54,097 nt of DNA from Gammaproteobacteria bacterium RIFCSPHIGHO2_12_FULL_41_20 (lineage in GTDB: Bacteria > Pseudomonadota > Gammaproteobacteria > DSM-16500): assembly GCA_001801575.1 (NCBI GenBank), contig MGYC01000009.1:1-54097 (forward strand). The letters run 5' to 3'. A model generated the notes under the pieces. That model was not told the origin of the DNA, did no database searches, and saw only the letters and a list, made by a program, of their open reading frames with translations. A program made the translations under genes and the position numbers. This document shows positions 17,167 through 26,880 of this stretch, in pieces (the stretch's first letter is position 1; each line of letters opens with the position of its first letter).

Positions 17167-18154
17167 GATCACTCACCGCGCTAAAATCGAAAATTTTACG
17201 CAACAAACGTATCCATTTTTTTACCGCGATTTTACTTACTATTAAGCAAAACGCAAAAGGCCAAAGAATGGTATATTGCTTTAAGCCAGTTATAGCTGTC
17301 TCCGCTGCAATATGAAAATTCTTTATCAACAAACTATATAACAGTAATCGTGTTGCTTGATCATTATACCAATAATGCAACAAATAACGCTGCGCTAGTG
17401 ATAAATCTGTTCTTTTTAAGTAATGCAATGCTGTCTCTAAGTGTTCACTACAAATACGCGCTAATCGCGGATAATTATTCGCATCAAATGTGGCAGAACC
17501 TGCATGTTCATAATAAGTATATCCCAGATGATCAACAATGATGTTTTTTGCTTTATACAAAACCGTACGCAATAAAAACTCTTTATCAGCACTAAAGATA
17601 TGCTTACCTGCTACATCTGCTGGCAAGTAATTGCCAATGCGCATATACAGTGAGCGCCGAATAAAACGACAACAGATAGCAGAAACCCCAAAAAAAACCC
17701 GGTAAAAAGATAGCGACAAAGCTCGCGATGAAGTGAAAATAGAACGCAATTGGTAACCCTCGCCATCCTGTGCCTGATAAACTATCCTACCACCACAGCT
17801 AATCATATCTGCATCAGGATGTTGACAGAATGCCTTCCCTATTTTCAGCAATGTTCCTGGCTCATACCAATCATCCGCCATTAATGAAGCAATAAGATCG
17901 CCTGTCGCCCTGGCTATTCCCTTGTTTATTGCCACATTAGAGCTGCCATCATGCTCACAGCACCAATAAGTAATATATTGCGCATACTGCTTAATCACAC
18001 TGAGCGTGTTATCTGTAGATCCTCCATCGATGATAAGTAATTCAATATTTTGATACTGTTGATTAAGCACACTTTCAATCGCTCTAGCTAACATATCACC
18101 ACGATTTAATACGGGTATAATGATAGATATTTTAGGTAACTCACTAGTAAGCAT
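17156..18154 (-). CDS. GT2-family glycosyltransferase
   Basis: A 332-residue inverting GT-A glycosyltransferase. The N-terminal ISIIIPVLNRGDMLARAIES and LLIIDGGSTDNT form the nucleotide-binding part, and SLMADDWYEPG contains the DxD-like metal site. The rest is variable acceptor-binding sequence, with a hydrophobic segment near the C-terminus that may bind the membrane. It overlaps wcaJ/wbaP-like upstream by 11 bases and galE downstream by 11 bases, so all are probably cotranslated. It probably adds an early sugar after the primer sugar; the identity is unknown. Confidence 0.82.
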   Translation of the reverse strand: MLTSELPKISIIIPVLNRGDMLARAIESVLNQQYQNIELLIIDGGSTDNTLSVIKQYAQYITYWCCEHDGSSNVAINKGIARATGDLIASLMADDWYEPGTLLKIGKAFCQHPDADMISCGGRIVYQAQDGEGYQLRSIFTSSRALSLSFYRVFFGVSAICCRFIRRSLYMRIGNYLPADVAGKHIFSADKEFLLRTVLYKAKNIIVDHLGYTYYEHAGSATFDANNYPRLARICSEHLETALHYLKRTDLSLAQRYLLHYWYNDQATRLLLYSLLIKNFHIAAETAITGLKQYTILWPFAFCLIVSKIAVKKWIRLLRKIFDFSAVSDHAY

Positions 18155-19541
18155 TTTCGTGCAGTAACCCTCGAAAAAAAGTAAGAAAAATAATTTTCAA
18201 ATCAAATAATAATGACCAATGCTCAATATAATAAAGATCGTATTCAATACGCTTTTCCAAACTGGTATCACCACGCCAACCATTAACTTGTGCCCAACCA
18301 GTAATACCAGCTTTTACCACATGTTTTTGCATATAGCGTGGAATTTTCTCTTTAAACTGTTCAACAAATACTTTACGCTCGGGACGAGGCCCAACAATAG
18401 ACATGTCGCCTAGTAACACATTAATAAACTGTGGTAATTCATCTAAGCTAGTACGCCGTAATAATCTACCTATTTTGGTTGGACGTGAATCTGCTTGTGT
18501 AGCCCATACCGGCCCCGTCTCTGCTTCTGCATTAATAGGCATGGTACGAAATTTTAACATATTAAATTCTCTGCCATTCCAACCCACGCGTTTTTGGCGA
18601 TAAAAAATTGGACCAGGTGAACTTAATTTAACTGCAAGAGTAATCAGTAAAAATAACGGGCTTATGCATAATAGAATACATCCAGCTAATATTCTATCTT
18701 CGATTGCTTTGATAAGCCTATTCACTCCTATCATAGGTGTAGAACGCAAATTAAGCACGGGAAATCCAGCTAGATCCATCACTGAATGATTCAGTAAATC
18801 CAGTCCAAAAACATCTAACACGTAACGCACCGTCGCGGTATGATGGCGTACCCGATGTAATATTGTCCTAACCTGAGCTTCTGCTTGCAAAGGTAACGCT
18901 AACCATATTTCATCAATATCTTCGTTAGTTAAATAGGTACTCATCTCTTCGGGCGTTTGTATAACCGGAATACCTTTAAGTAAATTAGACGTCCTCGCCA
19001 CCTCGTCATCAATAAAGGTAACAATATGAAATCCCGTCCATAAGGCATCTTGAATGGTCTCTGCCAATCTAGCGCCTAACGCACCAGCTCCAATAATCAC
19101 CACCCGCCGCTCATTCCAGCCATGCGCACGCATAAGATGCAGCATCCATAGTAAAGCACAACGAAACAGCGTTAAAAAAAGCAAACTATTGCCCATCCAT
19201 ATAGCAAACCAAATGCGGGAAAAATGCTCTCCTGATTTAGTAAAAAACGCCATACCCGCCAAAGAGATGGCTAATATACCCACTGCCTCCGCAATACGAC
19301 GCAAATAACTAAATATACTTTTTGAGCGTACGGAGAAATATAATTGACATAAAGGAAACAAGATAAATGCCACACCCATACCCATCCACAATGCCGTCAT
19401 ATAAGAGGATGGCAGCTGAACATGGGTAAATCGAAAGAAATAGGCTACCCAACCCGCTAAAAAAATTAGTAATAAGTCTACACTCTGCACCAAGAGCGCT
19501 ATCAAACGAAAATGTTCTTTTAATAACCCTCGGGGAATCAT
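18144..19541 (-). CDS. Polyprenyl glycosylphosphotransferase (WcaJ/WbaP-like, initiating)
   Basis: A 465-residue membrane enzyme that transfers a sugar-1-phosphate from a nucleotide sugar to undecaprenyl phosphate, starting glycan synthesis. The N-terminus has about four transmembrane helices, then a CoA-binding-like Rossmann region (VVIIGAGALGARLAE, around 150-270). The C-terminal bacterial sugar transferase domain has another hydrophobic helix, GPIFYRQKRVGWNGREF, MLKFRTM, RRTSLDELPQF and GPRPER. The full-length three-part layout resembles glucose- or galactose-phosphate transferases. The ATG at 19541 has GGAGAG upstream. It is likely the committed first step for the glycan built by this cluster. 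Confidence 0.87.
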   Translation of the reverse strand: MIPRGLLKEHFRLIALLVQSVDLLLIFLAGWVAYFFRFTHVQLPSSYMTALWMGMGVAFILFPLCQLYFSVRSKSIFSYLRRIAEAVGILAISLAGMAFFTKSGEHFSRIWFAIWMGNSLLFLTLFRCALLWMLHLMRAHGWNERRVVIIGAGALGARLAETIQDALWTGFHIVTFIDDEVARTSNLLKGIPVIQTPEEMSTYLTNEDIDEIWLALPLQAEAQVRTILHRVRHHTATVRYVLDVFGLDLLNHSVMDLAGFPVLNLRSTPMIGVNRLIKAIEDRILAGCILLCISPLFLLITLAVKLSSPGPIFYRQKRVGWNGREFNMLKFRTMPINAEAETGPVWATQADSRPTKIGRLLRRTSLDELPQFINVLLGDMSIVGPRPERKVFVEQFKEKIPRYMQKHVVKAGITGWAQVNGWRGDTSLEKRIEYDLYYIEHWSLLFDLKIIFLTFFRGLLHENAY

Positions 19542-19566
19542 GCTTACTCTCCATCTAGGATATAAT

Positions 19567-21084
19567 TTATTGTAATAACTTACTTACTCTATACCTTACG
19601 CCATTCCAACCTTCACTCAGTAATACCTGCATGCCTCTACCTAAATAAAAAGATAAGTGCATAGGATAACGAAAGCGGGTTTTTACTAAATGCCACAATA
19701 AATAAATAGATGAACGACATTGCGCTGCTGTTTTACAATTAGCAGATTGTACCTGAGCGTACATGGAGCGTAAAACATTAACATCTATTTTTTCTAATAC
19801 ATTCTCGTTATTTTCTGGCACAAACGCAGCAAATAATTTCTCATAGTGAGTATAGTAAGTAACATTTTCTTGCATCCACTCAGCAACGACATGCTGCTTA
19901 TTTTTGAGAAATGCGTGATATTGTTGCTGCGCCTGATCAATTCCCCGCAGTAATCCTGCCACACTCATTTCCGCAAGAACCACACCAGAGTTAGTCTGCT
20001 CGACCACCTCTGCAGGATGCCCGAACTTTCCCACAACAGGTATAGAATAATCACTGAGAATCATCATTTCATAAAATACATAAGAAAACGTCTCAGCCCA
20101 TAAAAAAGGAAAAACAACCAAAGCAGGTTGATATTCTACAAAGAGCGCTCTTAACTCCGTTGGCGATTGATAACCTCGCACAGACACATTATGCAACGAG
20201 GGATGATACGCCAGTAATCGCCCCCAAATTTCTACCTGATATCCTTGCTGACGCAAACGACGTACAGCGCCGACCATGAGATGATAGCCTTTATGTAAAG
20301 ACACCGCTCCAAGAAAAACTATGCGTGCTGTATATGGAGGCTTTTCTGGTAATAATAATGTTGATTCATCTCGTATCTTAAATAAATATGCAATATCATG
20401 CGGCAGTAGCAACACCTTATCAATAATCGTATTCCATGCATAACACAAAGCACGTTGAAAATAACGCTCTACTGCAGAACTTGGCACAATAATGTGATCC
20501 ATACCTTGCAGTAACATTAACGTTTGCTGGCGATACAACTCTATTGTACTGCGTCGAAACCCATGAAAATGTGATAAACAATGATTACATGCCTGTAAAT
20601 TTTGCTCTACTTCACAGAACGCTGCCTCTTTCGGTTCTTTCAGCATATGAATTGACGGACATAGCAAATAAAAATCATGCAAAGTGATTACTTTTTTAGA
20701 AAAACCTGCATGCATAAGGCTTTCAATAACAGAGCTATGCCAACCACGCGTATGATGTATATGTAAAAACTGTATACAACTTGCAAATAGCGGTGCCAAA
20801 ACTCGAATATGCTCTTGGTCAAATAAGGCAACAAACAACACTTGTTTATCCTGTCGCACTCGTAAATATACATGCCCCCCCCGACCAGGAAACATTTCTA
20901 ACACATAATGACCTGCTGCCCATAAAGCATTTTGTAGCATATTCACATGCCGCTCAGTACCTCCCGGGCTTTTTCCATTAGGGTCGGCATGTAATACCAT
21001 GAGATAAGTATGACCTTGGTGAGCACTCTTTACCAAAGTTAAAAAAGAATATAATTCTTCAAAAGTAGTAGGGCCCGCTTGCAC
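19567..21084 (-). CDS. GT4-like glycosyltransferase
   Basis: A 505-residue GT-B glycosyltransferase. The N-terminal part has a PGGTERHVNML motif typical of GT4 donor/acceptor entry; the C-terminal part contains VFLGAVSLHKGYHLM and FPFLWAETFSYVFYEMMILS, where the usual E-x7-E donor motif is recognisable (E..F..V..YE). It is longer than most GT4 enzymes, with ~100 extra C-terminal residues of unknown role. The GTG start at 21084 has AGGAG eight bases upstream. It leads the minus-strand GT4-wcaJ/wbaP-GT2-galE run and is divergent from the GT2 at 21174. Confidence 0.75.
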   Translation of the reverse strand: MQAGPTTFEELYSFLTLVKSAHQGHTYLMVLHADPNGKSPGGTERHVNMLQNALWAAGHYVLEMFPGRGGHVYLRVRQDKQVLFVALFDQEHIRVLAPLFASCIQFLHIHHTRGWHSSVIESLMHAGFSKKVITLHDFYLLCPSIHMLKEPKEAAFCEVEQNLQACNHCLSHFHGFRRSTIELYRQQTLMLLQGMDHIIVPSSAVERYFQRALCYAWNTIIDKVLLLPHDIAYLFKIRDESTLLLPEKPPYTARIVFLGAVSLHKGYHLMVGAVRRLRQQGYQVEIWGRLLAYHPSLHNVSVRGYQSPTELRALFVEYQPALVVFPFLWAETFSYVFYEMMILSDYSIPVVGKFGHPAEVVEQTNSGVVLAEMSVAGLLRGIDQAQQQYHAFLKNKQHVVAEWMQENVTYYTHYEKLFAAFVPENNENVLEKIDVNVLRSMYAQVQSANCKTAAQCRSSIYLLWHLVKTRFRYPMHLSFYLGRGMQVLLSEGWNGVRYRVSKLLQ

Positions 21085-21173
21085 CTCTTTCGCTCCTAGT
21101 TAAAATTGCCCTTGCTGATATAAGTGATACATACTACCATGACAATGGTTTTATTCTATACACTGGGTGATTT

Positions 21174-22055
21174 ATGACCGTACAAGCACAACCTACAGTT
21201 GCCCTCATCATCCTAACCCTGAATGCAAGCAGCTATGTTTTGCCATTATTTAATAGCATAGCCCAGCAAACACAACAGCCCGATCATATTTTGGTGATTG
21301 ATTCAGACTCAAAGGATAATACCACCCAATTATTAAAAGCATACTCACAAGTACAAATACATAGCATTCCGAAAAATACATTTAGCCATGGCGGAACGCG
21401 ACGCTTGGCCACAGAATTAGTTAATGCCGACATTTATATTTTTATGACACAAGATGCATTACCTGCTACACCCACTACTTTTGAAAACATTATCCAAGCA
21501 TTATTATCCAATCCAATGATAGGCTGTGCCTATGGCAAACAGCTACCGCATACAGAAGCGAACCCATTAAGTAAGCACTTGCGATTGTTTAATTATCCAG
21601 CACAAAGCCAATGCAAATCTATTGCGGATAAAAACAAATACGGCATAAAAACTTGTTTCAACTCAGACAGCTTTTCCGCCTATAAAAAGTCCGCCCTACA
21701 CGCCATAGATGGATTTCCCCAGCATGCTACTTTTGGAGAAGACGTATACGTTGCTGCTAAAATGTTATTACAAGGCTGGTGCATTCAATATGCAGCCAAT
21801 GCACCTGTTTTCCACTCACATAATTTAACATTAAAACAAGAATTCCAACGTTACTTGGCTATTGGTCGATTTCATCGCCAAGAACAATGGCTTATTCAAA
21901 CCTTTGCCACCCCTACCAGTGAAGGATTAAAGTTTATTTTTTCTGAAATATGCTACCTATTTAAGACGCATAATTTACATTGGCTACCCAAAGCATGCGC
22001 TTCATGGGTGGCTAAATTTATAAGTTATAAGTTTGGAAGGATATTTTCATTATGA
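21174..22055 (+). CDS. GT2 glycosyltransferase, rhamnosyltransferase-like
   Basis: A 293-residue inverting GT-A enzyme: [17 protein letters not shown] and [11 protein letters not shown] form the nucleotide-binding region and FMTQDALPA carries the acidic metal site. The [15 protein letters not shown] and [22 protein letters not shown] segments are typical of rhamnosyltransferases. This fits its position: its stop overlaps rmlA (ATGA), the first gene of dTDP-rhamnose synthesis. It probably adds L-rhamnose to the growing glycan. Acceptor unknown. Confidence 0.8.
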   Translation: MTVQAQPTVALIILTLNASSYVLPLFNSIAQQTQQPDHILVIDSDSKDNTTQLLKAYSQVQIHSIPKNTFSHGGTRRLATELVNADIYIFMTQDALPATPTTFENIIQALLSNPMIGCAYGKQLPHTEANPLSKHLRLFNYPAQSQCKSIADKNKYGIKTCFNSDSFSAYKKSALHAIDGFPQHATFGEDVYVAAKMLLQGWCIQYAANAPVFHSHNLTLKQEFQRYLAIGRFHRQEQWLIQTFATPTSEGLKFIFSEICYLFKTHNLHWLPKACASWVAKFISYKFGRIFSL

Positions 22056-22966
22056 AAGGTATTATCTTAGCAGGAGGATCTGGCACACGCCTTTATCCTG
22101 TAACAAAACATATCAACAAACACTTGTTACCCATCTATGATAAACCAATGATTTATTACCCACTCAGCACATTAATGTTAGCTGGCATCTGCGATATTTT
22201 ACTCATCACCACACCCAAAGACATATCCAGTTTTCGCCTATTACTTGGTGACGGCTCACATCTAGGGTTACACATTAGTTATGCAGAACAGCCCCACCCA
22301 CATGGGCTTGCGCAAGCGCTACTCATCGGCGAAGAATTCATTGGTCAGGATCATGTGTGTTTAGTATTAGGTGATAATATTTTCTATGGCCAAGACTTAA
22401 TTAAAAATCTCGAACATGCAAAACGCCATTTGCATGGCGCTGCCGTATTTGGTTACTTTGTCCACGATCCTGAACGTTACGGTGTACTTGCTTTTGATAA
22501 ACAAGGCATGGTCAGTGATATCATTGAAAAACCCGCCCATCCCCCTTCACATTATGCTGTTACCGGATTATATTTTTATGATTATCATGCGGTTAATATT
22601 GCCAAAACATTAACCCCCTCTGCACGTGGCGAACTAGAAATTACTGATGTCAATCGTGAATATTTGCGTGCAAAGAAACTCCATGTAGAATTACTAGGCC
22701 GAGGTTATGCATGGCTTGATACAGGCACATGTAAATCCCTGCTAGAAGCATCGCAGTTTGTTGCTCTGCTAGAAGAAAGGCAAGGTTTGAAAATTGCCTG
22801 CCCGGAAGAAATAGCCTGGCGAAAAGGTTATATTTCTAGCGACGAGCTAGCAGCTTTAGCTCAACCATTAAAGAAAAGTGGCTATGGTCAATACTTATTA
22901 AAAGTACTGGATGAAAAAATAGTAAGTGTACTTAATACCCACGCAACTTCCCTTTTAGGAGAATAA
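22052..22966 (+). CDS. rmlA: Glucose-1-phosphate thymidylyltransferase
   Basis: A 304-residue RmlA (RfbA) that makes dTDP-glucose from glucose-1-phosphate and dTTP, the first step to dTDP-L-rhamnose. [16 protein letters not shown] is the nucleotide-binding loop and [17 protein letters not shown] the family signature; VLGDNIFYG carries the metal-binding Asp. Length and motifs are normal. The ATG overlaps the stop of the rhamnosyltransferase gene and follows GGAAGG. rmlC follows after one base, and rmlD and rmlB lie further down, completing the pathway in this block. Confidence 0.95.
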   Translation: MKGIILAGGSGTRLYPVTKHINKHLLPIYDKPMIYYPLSTLMLAGICDILLITTPKDISSFRLLLGDGSHLGLHISYAEQPHPHGLAQALLIGEEFIGQDHVCLVLGDNIFYGQDLIKNLEHAKRHLHGAAVFGYFVHDPERYGVLAFDKQGMVSDIIEKPAHPPSHYAVTGLYFYDYHAVNIAKTLTPSARGELEITDVNREYLRAKKLHVELLGRGYAWLDTGTCKSLLEASQFVALLEERQGLKIACPEEIAWRKGYISSDELAALAQPLKKSGYGQYLLKVLDEKIVSVLNTHATSLLGE

Positions 22967-22967
22967 G

Positions 22968-23525
22968 GTGAAAAGTACCCCTGCTAAGATACCTGGCGTC
23001 ATGATCTTCGAGCCAGCCATTTATAAAGATGAACGAGGCTGTTTTTTCGAAATTTTCAATGAAATGCGCTATCGAACATATGGTCTCACTCTGTCTTTCG
23101 TGCAAGATAATATCTCCAAATCAACTAAGGGAGTTTTACGTGGATTACATTACCAATTACAGCATCCGCAAGGTAAATTAGTGACTGTTCTGAAAGGCAA
23201 AATATTTGATGTTATTGTAGATATTCGTCAAACATCTCCTACCTTTGGTCAATGGTTAACACTGGAATTAAGTGATGAAAATCATAAGCAACTGTATATT
23301 CCACCTGGATTAGCGCACGGATTTTATGCGCTTAGTGATAAAGTAGAATTTCATTATAAATGTACAGATTATTATCACCCAGAAGACGAGCATGGCATTG
23401 CGTGGAATGATAGTGATTTGGGTATCCCTTGGCCACTATCCCAACCGCCATTAATCTCGGTAAGGGACACAAAATTTACTAGACTACGCGAAATTAATTC
23501 TGCTAAACTCCCCAACCTTAAGTAA
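22968..23525 (+). CDS. rmlC: dTDP-4-dehydrorhamnose 3,5-epimerase
   Basis: A 185-residue cupin-fold epimerase, third step of dTDP-L-rhamnose synthesis. FEPAIYKDERGCFFE, KGVLRGLHYQ (catalytic His) and PPGLAHGFYAL are the family signatures. The start is a GTG at 22968 with AGGAG just before the rmlA stop. The stop is followed by a palindromic element, not directly by rmlD as in most rml operons, so transcription may be attenuated after this gene. Confidence 0.94.
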   Translation: MKSTPAKIPGVMIFEPAIYKDERGCFFEIFNEMRYRTYGLTLSFVQDNISKSTKGVLRGLHYQLQHPQGKLVTVLKGKIFDVIVDIRQTSPTFGQWLTLELSDENHKQLYIPPGLAHGFYALSDKVEFHYKCTDYYHPEDEHGIAWNDSDLGIPWPLSQPPLISVRDTKFTRLREINSAKLPNLK

Positions 23526-23544
23526 CAAGGCCTAAGCAGTTTTC

Positions 23545-23679
23545 ACAGGAGTTCCCGCTGAAGACGGTGAGCTGATCCTTCGCTAACGCTCAGGATGACA
23601 ATTTGGCAATTAAACTATCAAATTGTCATCCTGAGCGTTAGCGAAGGATCAGCTCACCGTCTTCAGCGGGAACTCCTGT
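23545..23679. mobile_element. Palindromic MITE-like element, copy 2
   Basis: Perfect 61-bp arms (23545-23605 and 23619-23679) surround a 13-base loop. It shares with copy 1 the end CAGGAGTTCCCGCT and the core GATCCTTCGCTAACGCTCAGG, but the core runs in the opposite direction relative to the ends. AGTTTTCA occurs just outside on both sides (23538-23545 and 23680-23687), a possible 8-bp target duplication. It lies between rmlC and the next same-strand gene and would form a very stable hairpin in the rml transcript. Confidence 0.7.
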
Positions 23680-23738
23680 AGTTTTCATATGTAAGCCTTG
23701 CTTTGATCAACCTTAGACATAAAACCATTCCATATATC

Positions 23739-24791
23739 ATGCTAAAACCGGTGCCCATTAAACGTGAAAGCCAGATTGATACCTTACGAGGTATAGCCTT
23801 GTTTTGCATGATTCTCGCGAATATGGCCCCTTATTTATTGGTCACACCGCATCCACTGTTTGAAAGACTCATTGGTAGCAGCGCCGCCCCGCTATTCATA
23901 ACGTTAGCAGGCATGATGGCATCCTTATCACGTTACAAACCAGCGCATGGATTTAAGTATTTTATTACCCGAGGCTCTTTCTTGATTGTAATTGGATGCA
24001 TATTAGATGCTACAGTTAATCATGTTGTACCTATGGCTTCTATGGATGTGCTTTACCTTATTGGTTCTTCACTCATTATTAGTTACCCACTCATTTTCAT
24101 TAAGGCACAGTGGCGACTTGTACTAGCATTGTTGGTTTTTCTAGTTACCCCGGCTTTACAAAAATTCTATGGTTACCATGCAATTCCCATTATTAATACT
24201 TTAACACTATCTTGGCAAAATGCTGCAGAAATAGCACAAGCTACGCTACTAGCTTGGGGCGTTGAAGGCTACTTTCCACTGTTCCCTTGGTTTGGTTATT
24301 TTTTAATTGGTACCGCATTAGGGAGTATGCGCTGGACCACTCAAGGTACACACTATTTTAATAATCTGCCTTTTTTAATATTCAGCCTATGCCTGTTTGT
24401 TGGTGGCGCAACAAGTTGGATAATGAACTTTACACCCCCCTATATCCGCGATGGCTATAGTGAATTATTTTATCCCGCCACTTGGTCATTTATAGCTACC
24501 TCATTAGGCTTAATCTTGACTCTGTTTTATTTAGTCGACTCATTTCCTAATAAACTCTTTTATTGGCCATTGCAGATTTATGGTAAAGCATCGTTATTTA
24601 TTTATATCACGCATGCAACCCTCATTACGTATGTACTGCATCCATTATTTTCACCACAGCCTATTATCTCCTTTTTGGGATTATATATAGTTTTATGTGG
24701 AGTTCTGTTATTGCTTGCCTGGGCATTAGACAAAATTAGACCGCAATTACGAGGCGCTCCATTTCCAGTCCGCTTTATCTTAGGGGCATAA
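23739..24791 (+). CDS. Integral membrane acetyltransferase-like protein (HGSNAT/DUF1624-like)
   Basis: About 350 residues with ten or so hydrophobic segments. The start IDTLRGIALFCMILANMAPYL followed by SAAPLFITLAGMMASL is characteristic of the heparan-alpha-glucosaminide N-acetyltransferase/DUF1624-like group, which move an acetyl group across the membrane to a sugar. I prefer the ATG at 23739 over a TTG at 23703; neither has a clear ribosome site. It abuts rmlD (next ATG directly after the stop). Its place inside the rml cluster suggests that it acylates the glycan at the periplasmic side. Substrate is unproven. Confidence 0.6.
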   Translation: MLKPVPIKRESQIDTLRGIALFCMILANMAPYLLVTPHPLFERLIGSSAAPLFITLAGMMASLSRYKPAHGFKYFITRGSFLIVIGCILDATVNHVVPMASMDVLYLIGSSLIISYPLIFIKAQWRLVLALLVFLVTPALQKFYGYHAIPIINTLTLSWQNAAEIAQATLLAWGVEGYFPLFPWFGYFLIGTALGSMRWTTQGTHYFNNLPFLIFSLCLFVGGATSWIMNFTPPYIRDGYSELFYPATWSFIATSLGLILTLFYLVDSFPNKLFYWPLQIYGKASLFIYITHATLITYVLHPLFSPQPIISFLGLYIVLCGVLLLLAWALDKIRPQLRGAPFPVRFILGA

Positions 24792-25682
24792 ATGAAAATT
24801 CTTGTTACCGGTGCACAGGGCCAAGTTGGCCATGCCATTTATGAGTTAGCTAAGCAACAATATTCTTATCAACTATTTGCATTTACCAAATCACAATTAG
24901 ATATTGTAAATAAAGAAAAAATCAATCAATTATTAGCAGCACACACACCGGATATTGTCATCAATACGGCTGCTTATACTGCCGTAGATAAGGCCGAGCA
25001 AGAATATGAACTAGCCTTTGCTATTAATAGAGATGGCGTGAAAAATTTAGCAATATTGTGCAAACAATATCAAATACCACTATTCCACATTTCTACTGAT
25101 TATATCTTTGATGGCACTAAAACGTCTCCCTATATGGAAGAAGACCCCGCCTCGCCTCTGAATATTTACGGCCAAAGCAAATGGCAAGGCGAGATTGCGC
25201 TGCGCGAATGTCACGAGCAACATATTATTTTGCGAACAAGTTGGATATTTAGTCAGTTTGGGCATAATTTTGTAAAAACCATACTACATTTAGCCCAGCA
25301 AAAAAAAACGCTTACCATCATAGAAGACCAAATAGGCTGCCCCACCCCTGCCACTGCAATTGCTGAAACCTTACTCAATATGGCTCAACAAGTCTATCTT
25401 GGCAAACGACTATGGGGAACTTACCATTATTGCAGTGACCATGCTGTTAGCTGGTATGAGTTTGCCAAGGAAATTATTCAACAAGGACAACAGTTTTTTC
25501 CATTAGTAACAGAACAAGTATTACCCATCAGCACCACGGACTATCCTACACCCGCTATGCGACCCAAGTATTCTGTATTAAATACCAATAAGTTGAAAAC
25601 CACTTATAATATAAACGCTTGCTCTTGGCAAAAAGCGCTGTCTGATATCATTATACAAATAACTAACGCAGTAAAAAAATGA
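24792..25682 (+). CDS. rmlD: dTDP-4-dehydrorhamnose reductase
   Basis: A 296-residue SDR that reduces dTDP-4-dehydro-L-rhamnose to dTDP-L-rhamnose with NAD(P)H. ILVTGAQGQVGHAI binds the cofactor, INTAAYTAVDKAE is a family signature, ISTDYIFDG holds the catalytic Thr/Asp region and YGQSKWQGE the Tyr-x-x-x-Lys. The start directly follows the upstream stop, with AGGGG before it; the stop overlaps rmlB (ATGA). It closes the dTDP-rhamnose pathway. Confidence 0.94.
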   Translation: MKILVTGAQGQVGHAIYELAKQQYSYQLFAFTKSQLDIVNKEKINQLLAAHTPDIVINTAAYTAVDKAEQEYELAFAINRDGVKNLAILCKQYQIPLFHISTDYIFDGTKTSPYMEEDPASPLNIYGQSKWQGEIALRECHEQHIILRTSWIFSQFGHNFVKTILHLAQQKKTLTIIEDQIGCPTPATAIAETLLNMAQQVYLGKRLWGTYHYCSDHAVSWYEFAKEIIQQGQQFFPLVTEQVLPISTTDYPTPAMRPKYSVLNTNKLKTTYNINACSWQKALSDIIIQITNAVKK

Positions 25683-26722
25683 ATAACTATATACCAAGAA
25701 ATCTCTTAGTGACCGGCGGTGCTGGTTTTATTGGCCGCAACTTTATTAGCCACTTACTGCAACATGACTCTGCCATCCTTATTATTAACTTAGATAAATT
25801 AACCTATGCCGGATCACGGGATAGCTTACAACACCTACCCAATCCCGAACGTCATATATTTATTCACGGTGATATTTGCGATGAACACTTAGTGCAACAA
25901 CTGCTACAGCAGTACAATATCGATACAATTATACACTTTGCTGCAGAAACACATGTTGATCGATCTATTCATACCCCGCAGCTATTTTTAGAAACCAATA
26001 TCATGGGTACGTTTACACTGCTTGAAGCAGCTTATCGTTATTGGAAAAAACAATCCGCATTATCTCCACAAGCGTGTCGGTTTCACCATATTTCCACGGA
26101 TGAAGTATATGGGTCACTAGGGCCTAATGACCCCGCATTTACAGAGGAATCTGCTTATGCGCCTAACTCTCCCTATTCTGCTTCCAAAGCAGCTTCTGAT
26201 CATTTAGTCAGGTCGTATTATCACACTTATAAGCTACCCATCACAATTTCACATTGTTCTAATAATTACGGGCCATGGCAACATCGTGAAAAATTTATCC
26301 CTACCATTATCACCGCATGCCTCCAGCAGCAACCTATCCCTGTATATGGAAACGGTAGCAATATCCGTGATTGGATACATGTTATGGATCATTGCGCTGG
26401 CATAGAACAAATACTGAGAAAAGGTACCCTAGGGAAAAAATACAATCTCGGCAGTAATAATGAACAATCCAACTTGGCTATTGTTAATTATATTACGCAC
26501 TATTTTGATCAACATTATCCTCAACCCCAACCCTATGCCAATTTGATTCAATATGTAGTTGATAGACCTGGCCATGATTGGCGCTATGCGATTAACTCTA
26601 GCCAAGCCCATCAAGAGCTAGGCTGGCAACCACGGTACGCATTTCATAATGGCATAAAAGAAACGATAGAGTGGTTTATTAATAATCCCATAGGGAAAGA
26701 AGCCAAGGCAATCCATGCATGA
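25679..26722 (+). CDS. rmlB: dTDP-glucose 4,6-dehydratase
   Basis: A 347-residue extended-SDR dehydratase, second step of dTDP-rhamnose synthesis. TGGAGFIGRNFISHLL binds NAD; HFAAETHVDRSI, ISTDEVYGSLG (catalytic Asp-Glu) and YSASKAASDHLVRSY (Tyr-x-x-x-Lys) are the RmlB signatures. Its product dTDP-4-keto-6-deoxyglucose is also the usual substrate of sugar aminotransferases, relevant to the DegT enzyme at 38570. It is last in the rml block before a 158-bp gap that holds a small palindrome. Confidence 0.94.
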   Translation: MNNYIPRNLLVTGGAGFIGRNFISHLLQHDSAILIINLDKLTYAGSRDSLQHLPNPERHIFIHGDICDEHLVQQLLQQYNIDTIIHFAAETHVDRSIHTPQLFLETNIMGTFTLLEAAYRYWKKQSALSPQACRFHHISTDEVYGSLGPNDPAFTEESAYAPNSPYSASKAASDHLVRSYYHTYKLPITISHCSNNYGPWQHREKFIPTIITACLQQQPIPVYGNGSNIRDWIHVMDHCAGIEQILRKGTLGKKYNLGSNNEQSNLAIVNYITHYFDQHYPQPQPYANLIQYVVDRPGHDWRYAINSSQAHQELGWQPRYAFHNGIKETIEWFINNPIGKEAKAIHA

Positions 26723-26799
26723 AATTAGCAACCTGATTAACTCACCTTGTTACCATCTCTCTCAACATGATATGATTTCGCCAAATTTTTAATAACCAT

Positions 26800-26862
26800 T
26801 AGGGTCTGTTTAAAATTTAAACCTCGGCCACAAAAAGAGGGTTGCATTGTAAACAGACCCTA
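26800..26862. repeat. 63-bp palindromic mini-element with TAGGGTCTGTTTA ends
   Basis: Thirteen-base perfect inverted repeats (26800-26812 and 26850-26862) bound a 37-base interior between rmlB and wzm. The right end extends to a 17-base match with 5933-5949, and AGGGTCTGTT also occurs at the oxyR stop (8085-8094). It resembles a remnant of insertion-sequence ends. It lies just upstream of the wzm start and may affect its expression. Confidence 0.5.
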
Positions 26863-26880
26863 CAAACAACAAAGTTAAAA

